Of a stretch of 64,000 nucleotides of DNA, positions 17,954 through 25,389 are shown in pieces (within the stretch, counting starts at the first letter, position 1; every line of letters starts with the position of its first letter). Source of the DNA: Sorangium cellulosum So0157-2. Lineage in GTDB: Bacteria; Myxococcota_A; Polyangia; Polyangiales; Polyangiaceae. The notes under the pieces are model-generated. The model had not been told where the DNA came from. It worked only from the letters and a program-made list of their open reading frames with translations, and searched no databases. Location: contig NC_021658.1 of NCBI RefSeq assembly GCF_000418325.1, forward strand, positions 5,629,501 to 5,693,500, in the 5' to 3' direction. The translations under genes were made by a program, and so were the position numbers.

Positions 17954-18382
17954 ATGAACTGCTCCGAGCTCATGAAGACCGACGTGGCGTGCTGCAAGGC
18001 GGGCGAGCCCGTCGAGCGCGTCGCCGAGCTGATGCAGTCGCGGAACATCGGCTTCGTTCCGATCTGCGGTGATGACGGATCCGTCATCGGGACCCTCACC
18101 GATCGCGATCTCACGATCCGGGTGCTCGCGGAGCACCGTCAGGCCGCGTCGACACGGGCGGAAGACGTCATGACCCGAGAGCTCGTCTGCTGCCGTCCGG
18201 ACGACGACGTGAACGTGGCGGCGAGCCTCATGAGCAGCCACAAGAAGTCGAGGATCGTCTGCGTCGACGACCAGAAGCATCCCGTCGGCGTCATCAGCCT
18301 GTCGGACATCGCCGACACGGACGGCGGGGCGAGGTCGTCAGCGCTCTTGAGGTCGATCTCTCAGCGAGAGGCCCGCGCGTAG
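17954..18382 (+). CDS. Paired CBS-domain protein
   Basis: 142 residues consisting of little more than two CBS motifs (about 5-60 and 72-130). It begins M-N-C-S-E-L-M-K-T-D-V and contains G-F-V-P-I-C, G-T-L-T-D-R-D-L-T-I and, in the second repeat, G-V-I-S-L-S-D-I-A. CBS pairs (Bateman modules) bind AMP, ATP, NAD or related ligands and act as energy or redox sensors. Stand-alone ones often pair with an unlinked partner. Four Cys lie in the N-terminal half, which is unusual and could allow redox sensing. The ATG at 17954 has AGGAGAAG 6-9 bases upstream, which decides the start. Confidence 0.9.
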   Translation: MNCSELMKTDVACCKAGEPVERVAELMQSRNIGFVPICGDDGSVIGTLTDRDLTIRVLAEHRQAASTRAEDVMTRELVCCRPDDDVNVAASLMSSHKKSRIVCVDDQKHPVGVISLSDIADTDGGARSSALLRSISQREARA

Positions 18383-18539
18383 CGCCCACCGCGCCGCGCT
18401 CGTGCGTCAGGGCGGCCCGCCGGGCTATGGCGGCTTCGGCGTGGAGCGCGGTGCACTTGCAGGAGCACGCCGCCGATCGCCGCCCCCTCCGCTCAGGGAG
18501 ATGCGGCGCCCCTTGGTCCACGGACATCCCAGCGCGTGC

Positions 18540-18719
18540 TCACGGGGTGCTGCTCGACGTCCGTTCGCTCGACGGCGAGCGCCGTATCACCGAGAAGCTG
18601 CCGTCCGTCTCCAGGACGATCGCCTCCACTTCCGAGAGCGACATGAGCCCGTGATCGCGCGCAGCCGCGAGGAGCTCGGCCTCGACGACGCGCTCAGCCG
18701 CTCGGACACGTCCGCTGCA
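18540..18719 (-). pseudogene. DUF421/YetF-family C-terminal remnant
   Basis: In one minus-strand frame the sequence reads H-G-L-M-S-L-S-E-V-E-A-I-V-L-E-T-D-G-S-F-S-V-I, preceded by about 20 residues of matching register and followed by a stop at 18540. The pattern of S-x-V-x-x-x-V-L-E-T-D-G-x-x-S-V-I is characteristic of the cytosolic C-terminus of YetF/DUF421 membrane proteins. The N-terminal membrane helices and most of the domain are absent; sequence upstream belongs to the DUF6184 gene, which ends at 18763. No start codon or ribosome-binding site remains. It is read as the stump of a deleted gene. Confidence 0.6.
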
Positions 18720-18762
18720 CCCGTCGCCAACGCGTGAGAGAGCGTGAGAGCGCGCGAGGAGG

Positions 18763-19194
18763 CTAGCGAGTGGCTCGGCAGAGATCGCTGGAGCGGCAAG
18801 CGACGATCCGACCGAGGGTGTCGAACGGATTGTTGCAGTCGTCGTTGCGGATCTCCTGCAGGCACTCGTTCAGCTCCTTCGAATCGATGCCGCCCGGGCA
18901 CTCGGCGAAGTTGAGCTCGTCGCGCCACTCGGCCCTGATCCTGACGGCGCAGTCGTCCTTGCTCGCGTACGCCCGGTTCGCGCCGACGTTGTTGCACCGC
19001 CCCTCTCGATCGCACCGCGCCGCCACGATGCTGTCGACCGCGCTGCCCACGGCCACGGGCGCCTCGCCCCGCGTGCCGTCCGCGGGGCGCGTCGTCCCGA
19101 GCGCCCTCTCTTCTCGATCGCATGCCGTCGCGAGCAGGGTCACCGCCGCCGCGAGGACCAGGCCTACTGCCAATCTCTCATGGTTCATTCGCAT
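18763..19194 (-). CDS. DUF6184-family lipoprotein
   Basis: 143 residues with a lipoprotein signal ending L-L-A-T-A-C. The mature protein has six cysteines in a pattern I associate with DUF6184 myxobacterial lipoproteins: C-D-R-E-G-R-C-N-N-V-G, then D-D-C-A-V-R-I-R, E-C-P-G-G-I-D, L-N-E-C-L and D-D-C-N-N-P-F-D-T-L. The family is annotated beside natural-product loci but its function is unknown. The start at 19194 is chosen for the GGGGGA-type ribosome-binding site 7-8 bases before it; a start 10 codons upstream is less likely. The EF-hand lipoprotein gene lies 26 bp upstream on the same strand, so the two probably form an operon. Confidence 0.75.
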   Translation of the reverse strand: MRMNHERLAVGLVLAAAVTLLATACDREERALGTTRPADGTRGEAPVAVGSAVDSIVAARCDREGRCNNVGANRAYASKDDCAVRIRAEWRDELNFAECPGGIDSKELNECLQEIRNDDCNNPFDTLGRIVACRSSDLCRATR

Positions 19195-19220
19195 CGTCTC
19201 TTCCCCCCGAGTCAGCCAGA

Positions 19221-20066
19221 TCATTGCGCCGCGGGCGGCTGGACGCCGAGGCGCTTCACGAGCTGCCCCATCGCCCTGGCCGCCTCTCCCTCCGTGAGCT
19301 GTCCGTCGCTGTTGGTGTCGGCCATCGAGAAGGCCACCTTGGCTGGTCCCTGGAGCGCTGCCTGGAACTCCTGCAAGTCGAGGCGCCCGTTCCGGTCGCC
19401 GTCGGCTGCCTCGAACGCCGACCGGCCCAGCGCGCGCGCTCCCTCCCAGGCCGTGGCGCTGGCCTCGGCGCGGGAGAGGATCCCGTCGCGGTTCTCGTCG
19501 GCCACGCGGTACAGGTCCTCCACCGCGCCGCGGGCGGCGTCGCGCGCCTCCGCGATGGTCAGCGGCTTGCCATCGTCGACGTCGAACAGCCCTGCCAGCG
19601 TCGCAAACGGGCTCTTGCCGGTCGTCCTGCGCGCCTCCTGGAAGAGCGCGGCGGCCGCGGGGTTCTGGTTCATGAACTCCGCGCGCACGCTCCTGCCCTC
19701 CTCGGGCGTCACCACGCCGTCCCCGTCCTCGTCGGCGCGAAAGAAGAAGCCGCCGACGACGATGTTCGTCAGGCCGCGCGCCTCGTCCTTCGAGAGCGCC
19801 CCGTCCTCGTTCGCGTCCGCCAGCGCCACGAGCCGGGTCATCATGGCCTCGACCTCGGCCTCGGGCCGGCAGGAGAGCACGCCGCCGACCTCGACCTTGT
19901 CCGGAACGGCCTGCCGCGCCGCGCTCTCCGGGGGCGCGCCCCGCTGCGGCTGCTGCGCCGGCGCTTCCCGCTGCCGGTCCTCCCCGAGGGCCTCTCCGCC
20001 CGGCTCCTCGGTCCGACAGCCCGCGACGCTCGCGAGCAAAACCATCCCCGACCCGAGCATCCGCAT
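19221..20066 (-). CDS. EF-hand calcium-binding lipoprotein
   Basis: 281 residues. A short signal peptide ends in the lipobox V-A-G-C (Cys about 17), followed by a disordered Glu/Gln/Pro-rich linker. Five canonical or near-canonical EF-hand loops are visible: D-A-N-E-D-G-A-L, D-E-D-G-D-G-V-V, D-E-N-R-D-G-I-L, D-G-D-R-N-G-R-L and D-T-N-S-D-G-Q-L, each with the acidic residue at loop position 12. It should be membrane-anchored outside the cytosol and bind Ca2+, either as a buffer or a sensor. The ATG at 20066 has GAGAAG upstream and gives the standard lipoprotein length. It is followed by the DUF6184 lipoprotein gene. Confidence 0.85.
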   Translation of the reverse strand: MRMLGSGMVLLASVAGCRTEEPGGEALGEDRQREAPAQQPQRGAPPESAARQAVPDKVEVGGVLSCRPEAEVEAMMTRLVALADANEDGALSKDEARGLTNIVVGGFFFRADEDGDGVVTPEEGRSVRAEFMNQNPAAAALFQEARRTTGKSPFATLAGLFDVDDGKPLTIAEARDAARGAVEDLYRVADENRDGILSRAEASATAWEGARALGRSAFEAADGDRNGRLDLQEFQAALQGPAKVAFSMADTNSDGQLTEGEAARAMGQLVKRLGVQPPAAQ

Positions 20067-20373
20067 GCTGGCTTCTCGCAACATGCCTGGCATCTTGCGA
20101 TTGGCGTGCCTCTGCCTGCGCCGAGCTCGGCCGTGCTGCGCGCCGGGCGCCGCGATGCTGTTACAAGGAGATGCTCGCGCACCAGCTGCCGGCCGCCGCG
20201 CGCGGCCGAGCGCCGTCACCATCATGCGCACTCGTGAGCTGGACTCGAGAGCCCGGTGCACGCCCGCGCAGGCAAAGGCGTGCGCGGGCGAGCCCTCGAC
20301 GGCTTGACGGGCGGCCCGGCCGGCGGAATAGCCGTATGCGGAGGCGCAAGAGCGCGCCCGCGGAGCCGGTGGG
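20067..20373. other. Intergenic, 307 bp, divergent promoter region
   Basis: It separates the EF-hand gene (minus) from the AI-2E permease gene (plus). No coding remnant, operator-like repeat or terminator was recognised. Confidence 0.4.
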
Positions 20374-21486
20374 GTGGAGCGGAGACCGAGTTCGGAGGGC
20401 GACGGGCTCGGGCCGGCGCGATCGAGCGCCGCGTCGGCGGCGACTGTCATCCTCGCGGCCGTCGCGGCGCTGGGGCTGCTCTTCTGGGTGCTCCGGGCCG
20501 TGTTCGACGTGGTCGCCCTCGTCTTCGCGGGGCTCCTCCTGGCCGTCTTTCTGCGCGGCATCGGAGACTGGCTGAGCCGCCATACGCCCCTCTCGAGCGG
20601 CTGGGCGCTGGGCGTCACCATCGCCGCGCTCGCCGCCGTGGCCGCGGCGGGCGTCTGGCTCCTCGCGCCCTCGCTCGCAGCGCAGGCGGACGAGCTCGCG
20701 CAGCGCCTGCCCGAGGCCGCGCGCCGCATCGCCGAGCACGCCGGGCGGTACGCCTGGGGCCGCGAGCTCGCCGGTCGCCTCTCGGACGTGCAGCTCCTCC
20801 CGCACGCGCGGCAGGCGCTCCTGGGCGCCACGCGCCTGCTCTCGACCACGCTGGGAGCCCTCACCGGCGTGATCGTCGTCCTCTTCGTGGGCCTCTTCCT
20901 CGCGGCCGAGCCGGCGACCTACCGCAGGGGCCTGCTCCGCCTCGTCCCCATCGCGCGGCGGGCCCGAGCGTCGGCGGTACTCGACGATGTCGGCCACATC
21001 CTCCGTCGCTGGCTGCTCGGGAGGCTCCTCTCCATGGCCGTCGTGGGCGTCCTGACCTGGATCGGGCTCGCCCTCCTGGGCATCCGCCTGGCGATGGCGC
21101 TGGCGATCCTGGCGGCGACGCTGACGTTCGTCCCGTACATCGGACCGCTGCTCGCGCTCGTGCCCGCCGCCCTGCTCGGTCTGCTGGAGGGCCCGACGAT
21201 GGCGGTCTACGTGATCGCGCTTTACCTCGTCATTCAGCTCGTCGAGAGCTACCTGATCACGCCGCTCATCCAGAGGAGCACCGTGTCGCTGCCGCCGGGG
21301 CTCATCCTGGTGATGCAGGTGCTGATGGGCACGCTGACCGGCGGCCTCGGCGTGGTGCTCGCCACGCCGCTCCTGGCCGCCCTCGTCGTGATCGCGAAGC
21401 GGGTCTACGTGGAGGGAGTGCTCGGCGACCCCACCGCGGATCGCGGCGAGGATGCGCCGCTTCCGGGGCTCTCCGAGCGGCGGTAA
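20374..21486 (+). CDS. AI-2E family transporter (PerM/TqsA-like)
   Basis: 370 residues with seven to eight TM helices. The order is typical of the AI-2E exporter superfamily: two N-terminal helices, a helical extracytoplasmic segment (about 105-160), then membrane helices carrying V-P-Y-I-G-P-L-L-A and the conserved L-V-E-S-Y-L-I-T-P-L-I-Q. Relatives export quorum signals or act as Na+(Li+)/H+ antiporters. With Mrp genes nearby, an ion role is possible but not shown. The start is a GTG; the first 20 residues are hydrophilic and could be shorter. The mscS remnant begins 9 bp after the stop and was probably in the same operon. Confidence 0.85.
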   Translation: MERRPSSEGDGLGPARSSAASAATVILAAVAALGLLFWVLRAVFDVVALVFAGLLLAVFLRGIGDWLSRHTPLSSGWALGVTIAALAAVAAAGVWLLAPSLAAQADELAQRLPEAARRIAEHAGRYAWGRELAGRLSDVQLLPHARQALLGATRLLSTTLGALTGVIVVLFVGLFLAAEPATYRRGLLRLVPIARRARASAVLDDVGHILRRWLLGRLLSMAVVGVLTWIGLALLGIRLAMALAILAATLTFVPYIGPLLALVPAALLGLLEGPTMAVYVIALYLVIQLVESYLITPLIQRSTVSLPPGLILVMQVLMGTLTGGLGVVLATPLLAALVVIAKRVYVEGVLGDPTADRGEDAPLPGLSERR

Positions 21487-21495
21487 AAGGACGCC

Positions 21496-21949
21496 ATGAC
21501 CCAGAGCGCCGCGCCGCCCGGCGAGGACCCGTCCGCGTGGGCTCAGGCCGCCGACAAGGTGCATCGCCTGGCCGCCGATCTGATCGCGTCGCTGCCCAGC
21601 ATCGGGATCGCGCTCGCCGTCTTCGCTCGCCGCGAGAGCGGTGAACCTGCGCGTCCGCTGGTGGATCCGGCCTCCCCGCCAGCACGACGCGCTCGACGCG
21701 CGCGACCAGGTGCTCGTCGCCATCAAGCGGGCGCTCACCGAGGGCGGCGTGGACCTGCCGTTCCCGACCACGCAGGTGCTCTTCCACGACCAGACCGAGG
21801 AGACCGACGGCGACCGCGCCCGCCAGCGGGAAGGGTGGCCCGCCGGGAAGGGCCCGGCGCCGCGGCCCCGCGGCGCCGCCCGCGCGCCGGAGCCGCGAGG
21901 CGCGGCACCGCCGGGCCTGGGAGAGCGGAGCGACACCGATGGGGCTTGA
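21496..21949 (+). pseudogene. MscS-type mechanosensitive channel, core deleted
   Basis: The head is intact, with an AAAAGGA ribosome-binding site and ATG at 21496, and reads to A-A-D-L-I-A-S-L-P-S-I-G-I-A-L-A-V-F, the start of the first membrane segment. At about 21630-21640 the frame changes and the text becomes V-N-L-R-V-R-W-W-I-R-P-P, then D-A-L-D-A-R-D-Q-V-L and F-H-D-Q-T-E-E-T-D-G-D-R-A-R-Q-R-E-G-W-P. These are the last part of the cytosolic domain of myxobacterial small-conductance channels. About 200-250 codons including the pore helix are lost. The damage matches that of the AAA+ gene at 9894. Confidence 0.82.
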
Positions 21950-21983
21950 ATAGCGCAGGGACGCCGGCCGCGGTGACGCCGGC

Positions 21984-22358
21984 TCACCCGTCCTCCTTCG
22001 CGTCCTCCGCACACTCGGGGTTGTCGCGCTGGCGCTGCACGGAAGACCCGTACTCGTCGACCCGCGCGCCGGGCGCCCGTATGCCGCTGCGGTACGCCGC
22101 CCGCGCCAGGATGTGCGCGCCCACGGGCGCGGTCACGCCCACGAAGAACAGCGCCAGCGCCGCCTTGGTCACGCTCGCCAGCTCCCTGAAGTGCAGCGCG
22201 AGCGCGGCCAGCAGGCATGCGAGCCCCAGGGTCGCGGCCTTCGTCGGCGCGTGGATGCGCGCGTAGAAATCCGGGAGGCGCAGGACGCCGAGCGACGCCA
22301 TGAACATGAAGAACGTCCCCGCCACGGCGGCGGCGATCTCGAGCCCGCTAGCGAACAA
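21984..22358 (-). CDS. mrpG: Na+/H+ antiporter subunit G (MrpG/MnhG)
   Basis: 124 residues with three TM helices. G-V-L-R-L-P-D-F-Y-A-R-I-H-A-P-T-K-A is the MrpG/MnhG/PhaG signature. The acidic C-terminal tail (D-N-P-E-C-A-E-D-A-K-E-D-G) is longer than usual. It is the last gene of the Mrp operon and starts 11 bp inside mrpF. Together with A-F it forms the multi-subunit membrane complex that exchanges cytosolic Na+ for external protons. Confidence 0.92.
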   Translation of the reverse strand: MFASGLEIAAAVAGTFFMFMASLGVLRLPDFYARIHAPTKAATLGLACLLAALALHFRELASVTKAALALFFVGVTAPVGAHILARAAYRSGIRAPGARVDEYGSSVQRQRDNPECAEDAKEDG

Positions 22359-22629
22359 GGGACCCCTCCAGGTAGGCGGCCAGCGAGATGGTGCCGATGA
22401 ACCCGAACAGCGCGGTCACGAGCACCATGTCGATGAACGCGTCCGTGGCGAGCAGCATGGATGCCACGAGCGCCACGCCGACGACGTTCATCAGCAGGCA
22501 GTCGAACGCGAGCAGCCGATCGAAGTGCGTCGGCCCGCGCGCGATGCGGATCGTGCAGAGCCCGATGCCAGCGCCGAGCACGAGGAGCGAGGCGAAGAGG
22601 ACGGCGGACCGCGGATCGACGCTCCCCAT
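22348..22629 (-). CDS. mrpF: Na+/H+ antiporter subunit F (MrpF/MnhF)
   Basis: 93 residues, three TM helices. The family motif R-I-A-R-G-P-T-H-F-D-R-L-L-A-F-D is present, followed by N-V-V-G and T-D-A-F-I-D-M-V-L-V-T-A-L-F-G-F. Length is typical for the family. It begins 1 bp after the mrpE stop and overlaps mrpG by 11 bp, so translation along the operon is probably coupled. Confidence 0.93.
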   Translation of the reverse strand: MGSVDPRSAVLFASLLVLGAGIGLCTIRIARGPTHFDRLLAFDCLLMNVVGVALVASMLLATDAFIDMVLVTALFGFIGTISLAAYLEGSLVR

Positions 22630-22630
22630 G

Positions 22631-23128
22631 TCACTCCTCCGGCGATGACGGACGCCCGCGCCCTGCGGCGCGCTGGATCAGGTGGACGAAGCGGTGAAGC
22701 CGGCCGCGCAGCTCCGCCGGATCCTGCGCGTAGAGCGAGTGGATGTAGAGCGCCCGCTCCTCCGAGCCCACGTCGACCGTGAGCGTGCCCGGCGTCAGGG
22801 AGACGAGGCAGGCGAGGAGCATCGTCTCCACGGGGCTCAGGTCGCGCACGTCCAGGCGGACGAACGCCGGCTGGAACGCCGGGCGCGGGCGGAGGATGTC
22901 GCGCGCGAGCGTGAGGCTCGAGAGGACGAGCTCCCGGACGAAGCTCCAGGCGAGGGCGAGCACGCCGGCCGCAGCGCGGGAGTAGCCGCTCCGGCCGAGC
23001 GCGCGCTCGGTGAGCGCGATCGCGCCGAAGCCCACGAAGAAGCCCAGGACCAGCCCCCCCAGAGAGAGCTCCGCCTGGAGCAGGACCCAGACGATCGCGA
23101 GGAGCAGGTTCAACGCGAGCCGGTTCAT
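22631..23128 (-). CDS. mrpE: Na+/H+ antiporter subunit E (MrpE/MnhE)
   Basis: 165 residues: two N-terminal TM helices, then a cytosolic domain with the MrpE landmarks L-A-C-L-V-S-L-T-P-G-T-L-T-V-D-V and L-Y-I-H-S-L-Y. E subunits are required for assembly and activity of the Mrp complex. It starts 4 bp after mrpD and ends 1 bp before mrpF. Confidence 0.92.
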   Translation of the reverse strand: MNRLALNLLLAIVWVLLQAELSLGGLVLGFFVGFGAIALTERALGRSGYSRAAAGVLALAWSFVRELVLSSLTLARDILRPRPAFQPAFVRLDVRDLSPVETMLLACLVSLTPGTLTVDVGSEERALYIHSLYAQDPAELRGRLHRFVHLIQRAAGRGRPSSPEE

Positions 23129-23132
23129 GGGC

Positions 23133-24623
23133 TCATCGCCGCTGCGCGAGGACCGCGTCCACGTAGGGCGTCACTTCCAGGAGCGCCGTCGCCGTCCGCT
23201 CGAGGTGCGCGAAGATCGGCCCGGCCGCGAGGCCCAGGATCACGGTGAGCGCGCCGAGGCCGAGCGTCGCGCCCAGCATGCCCCGGTCGCCGCCGCGCCG
23301 AGGGAACCGCTGGCCGGTGGGCTCTCCCCAGAAGACGGCGGTCCATATCTTGAGCATCGACGCGAGCGTGAGGAGGCCGACGACGAGCGACACCGCGGTG
23401 ACGGCGAAGGCTCCGGCCCGGAAGCCGGCGACGACGAGGAGCAGCTTCCCCCAGAACCCGCTGAGCGGTGGGAGCCCGGCCAGCGACATCGCGGGGACGA
23501 AGAAGCCCGCGGCCACCCACGGGTGCGTGCGCGCGAGCCCGCGGGCGTGGAAGAGCGCCCCCGACCCGCCGATGCCCTCCGCGATCCCCCCCGCGAAGAC
23601 GAGCGCCGTCTTCGCGGCCATGTTGTGGATCGTGTGGAAGAGGCCCGCCGCCACCGCGAGCGGGGTGAACAGCGCGAGGCCGAAGATCATGTAGCCGACC
23701 TGGCTCACGATATGGAACGACAGGATGCCGCGCGTCGTGCTCCGCCCGAGCGCGCCCACGACCCCGACGACCATCGTGGCCGCGGCGAGCGAAAGGAGCG
23801 CCGGGCGGAGCCCGCCGGGCGCGGCGGCGCCCAGGAGCGGAACGGCGCGGAACAGCGTGTAGACACCCACCTTGGTGAGGAGCCCGGCGAAGAGGCCGTT
23901 GACCACGGCGGACGCCTCCGGGTACGCGTCGGGCAGCCAGAAGAACACCGGCGCCAGGGCCGCCTTCACCATGAACACGACGAGCACCAGCGCCCCCGCG
24001 CCCCAGAAGGCGGGAGGCAGGCCCCCCTCGCGGACGCGCACCGCGAGCTCGGCCATGTTCACGGTGCCGGCCGTGCCGTAGACCGCGCCCACGCCGCCGA
24101 GGAGCAGCGCGCTGGCGACGAGGTTCATCACCACGTACGTGAGCGCATGGTGGAGCCCCCCGGGCCGCGTGCCGAGCGCGAGCAGCGCGAAGGACGCGAG
24201 GAGCATGAGCTCGAAGAACACGAACAGGTTGAAGAGATCGCCGGTGACGAGGGAGCCGTTGACCCCTGCCATCATGAGCTGATGGAGCGGGTAGAAATAC
24301 CGCCGCTCGCGCGCGCCGCGCAGCGAGCCGGGCGCGTAGGTGAGCGCGGCCACGGCGACGATCGACGCGAACAGCAGCATCAGCGCGGCGAGCGGGTCCG
24401 TCACCCACACGACGCCGACGCGCGGGCTCCAGCCTCCGATCGCGAGCACGAGGATCGCGCCCTGGGCCGTCCGGGCGGTGATCGAGAGGGCGGTCACGAC
24501 GAGGAGGGCGCCGCTCCCGAGCGACAGCCACCGCCCGAGCCGCGGTCTCCCGGAGAGCAGCGCCAGGAGCGCCGCGGTGAGCAGGGGCAGCAGCACCGGG
24601 AGCGCCACGAGCGCGGCGCTCAT
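23133..24623 (-). CDS. mrpD: Na+/H+ antiporter subunit D (MrpD), NuoN-like
   Basis: 496 residues with about 14 TM helices of the proton-pumping NADH dehydrogenase antiporter superfamily. F-E-L-M-L-L-A-S-F-A-L-L, the channel Lys-containing segments M-V-K-A-A-L-A-P-V-F-F-W-L-P-D-A-Y and G-L-L-T-K-V-G-V-Y-T-L-F-R, and F-H-T-I-H-N-M-A-A-K-T-A-L match MrpD. The conserved Glu of TM5 and Lys of TM7 that form the proton path are therefore probably present. ATGA overlap with the mrpC stop couples translation. Confidence 0.94.
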   Translation of the reverse strand: MSAALVALPVLLPLLTAALLALLSGRPRLGRWLSLGSGALLVVTALSITARTAQGAILVLAIGGWSPRVGVVWVTDPLAALMLLFASIVAVAALTYAPGSLRGARERRYFYPLHQLMMAGVNGSLVTGDLFNLFVFFELMLLASFALLALGTRPGGLHHALTYVVMNLVASALLLGGVGAVYGTAGTVNMAELAVRVREGGLPPAFWGAGALVLVVFMVKAALAPVFFWLPDAYPEASAVVNGLFAGLLTKVGVYTLFRAVPLLGAAAPGGLRPALLSLAAATMVVGVVGALGRSTTRGILSFHIVSQVGYMIFGLALFTPLAVAAGLFHTIHNMAAKTALVFAGGIAEGIGGSGALFHARGLARTHPWVAAGFFVPAMSLAGLPPLSGFWGKLLLVVAGFRAGAFAVTAVSLVVGLLTLASMLKIWTAVFWGEPTGQRFPRRGGDRGMLGATLGLGALTVILGLAAGPIFAHLERTATALLEVTPYVDAVLAQRR

Positions 24624-24970
24624 GCGTCGTCCCTCCCGGAGGGCTCGCGTTTCCCCTTCCTCCGGTGGATGTCGACGGCCATCCCGAGCAGGAAGGCGGC
24701 CATCCCGAAGCCGATCACGATCGCCGTGAGGATGAACGCCTGCGCGAGCGGATCGGCCGTGGGGCGGGCGAGGGCGGCGGCCGGATCGTCCGCCGGGATC
24801 AGCGGCGGCGCGGCGCCCGCGGGCATCCCCGCGGACGTCAGCACGAAGAGGTTCACGCCGTTGGACAGCAGGAAGAAGCCGATCGCCACGAGCTGCACGT
24901 CGCGGGACAGCATCAGGTACAGGCCCGCGGCGAGGAGCGCCCCGGCGGCGATGGCGGCGGCTCCGATCAC
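24620..24970 (-). CDS. mrpC: Na+/H+ antiporter subunit C (MrpC), NuoK-like
   Basis: 116 residues, three TM helices. [18 protein letters not shown] and [15 protein letters not shown] are classic NuoK/MrpC segments. The GTG start overlaps the mrpB stop (GTGA) and the stop overlaps the mrpD ATG, so both junctions are coupled. The basic C-terminal tail (R-R-K-G-K-R-E) follows the positive-inside rule. Confidence 0.93.
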   Translation of the reverse strand: MIGAAAIAAGALLAAGLYLMLSRDVQLVAIGFFLLSNGVNLFVLTSAGMPAGAAPPLIPADDPAAALARPTADPLAQAFILTAIVIGFGMAAFLLGMAVDIHRRKGKREPSGRDDA

Positions 24971-25389
24971 GGCGGCGCCTCCGCGGCGAAGGCGTCGAGC
25001 ACCTTGATGGCAGCGCCCACCACCGTGAGATAGACCCCGACGTCGAAGAGCAGCGTCGTCGAGAGGCGGAGCGCGGGAGCGTCGGGGAGGTCGATCTGCA
25101 CGTGGTGATGGGTCAAGAACCCCTGGCCGCGCGCGACCGCCGGCACCCCCGACGCCGCGGCGACGAGCAGGCCGATCCAGGGGAGCCGGCAAGCGAGCGG
25201 CGCGAGCGCGGCCCGCACGGTGCCCGCGCCGAAGGCGAGGGCCGCCAGGACGAGCGCGATGGTCGTGACGAGCCCGGCGATGAAGCCGCCGCCCGGCGCG
25301 TCGTGCCCGCGGAGCAGCAGGAAGAGCGCGAAGACGGCGATCAGCGGGAGCATCCCTGTGGCGGCGGCGCTCAGGAAGGGCGATCGCAT
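24967..25389 (-). CDS. mrpB: Na+/H+ antiporter subunit B (MrpB)
   Basis: 140 residues, four TM helices. [15 protein letters not shown] is the MrpB (MnhB/DUF4040-neighbour) signature, and [14 protein letters not shown] follows near the C-terminus. The ATG at 25389 lies 19 bp inside the 3' end of mrpA. It is a core subunit of the complex. Confidence 0.92.
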   Translation of the reverse strand: MRSPFLSAAATGMLPLIAVFALFLLLRGHDAPGGGFIAGLVTTIALVLAALAFGAGTVRAALAPLACRLPWIGLLVAAASGVPAVARGQGFLTHHHVQIDLPDAPALRLSTTLLFDVGVYLTVVGAAIKVLDAFAAEAPP

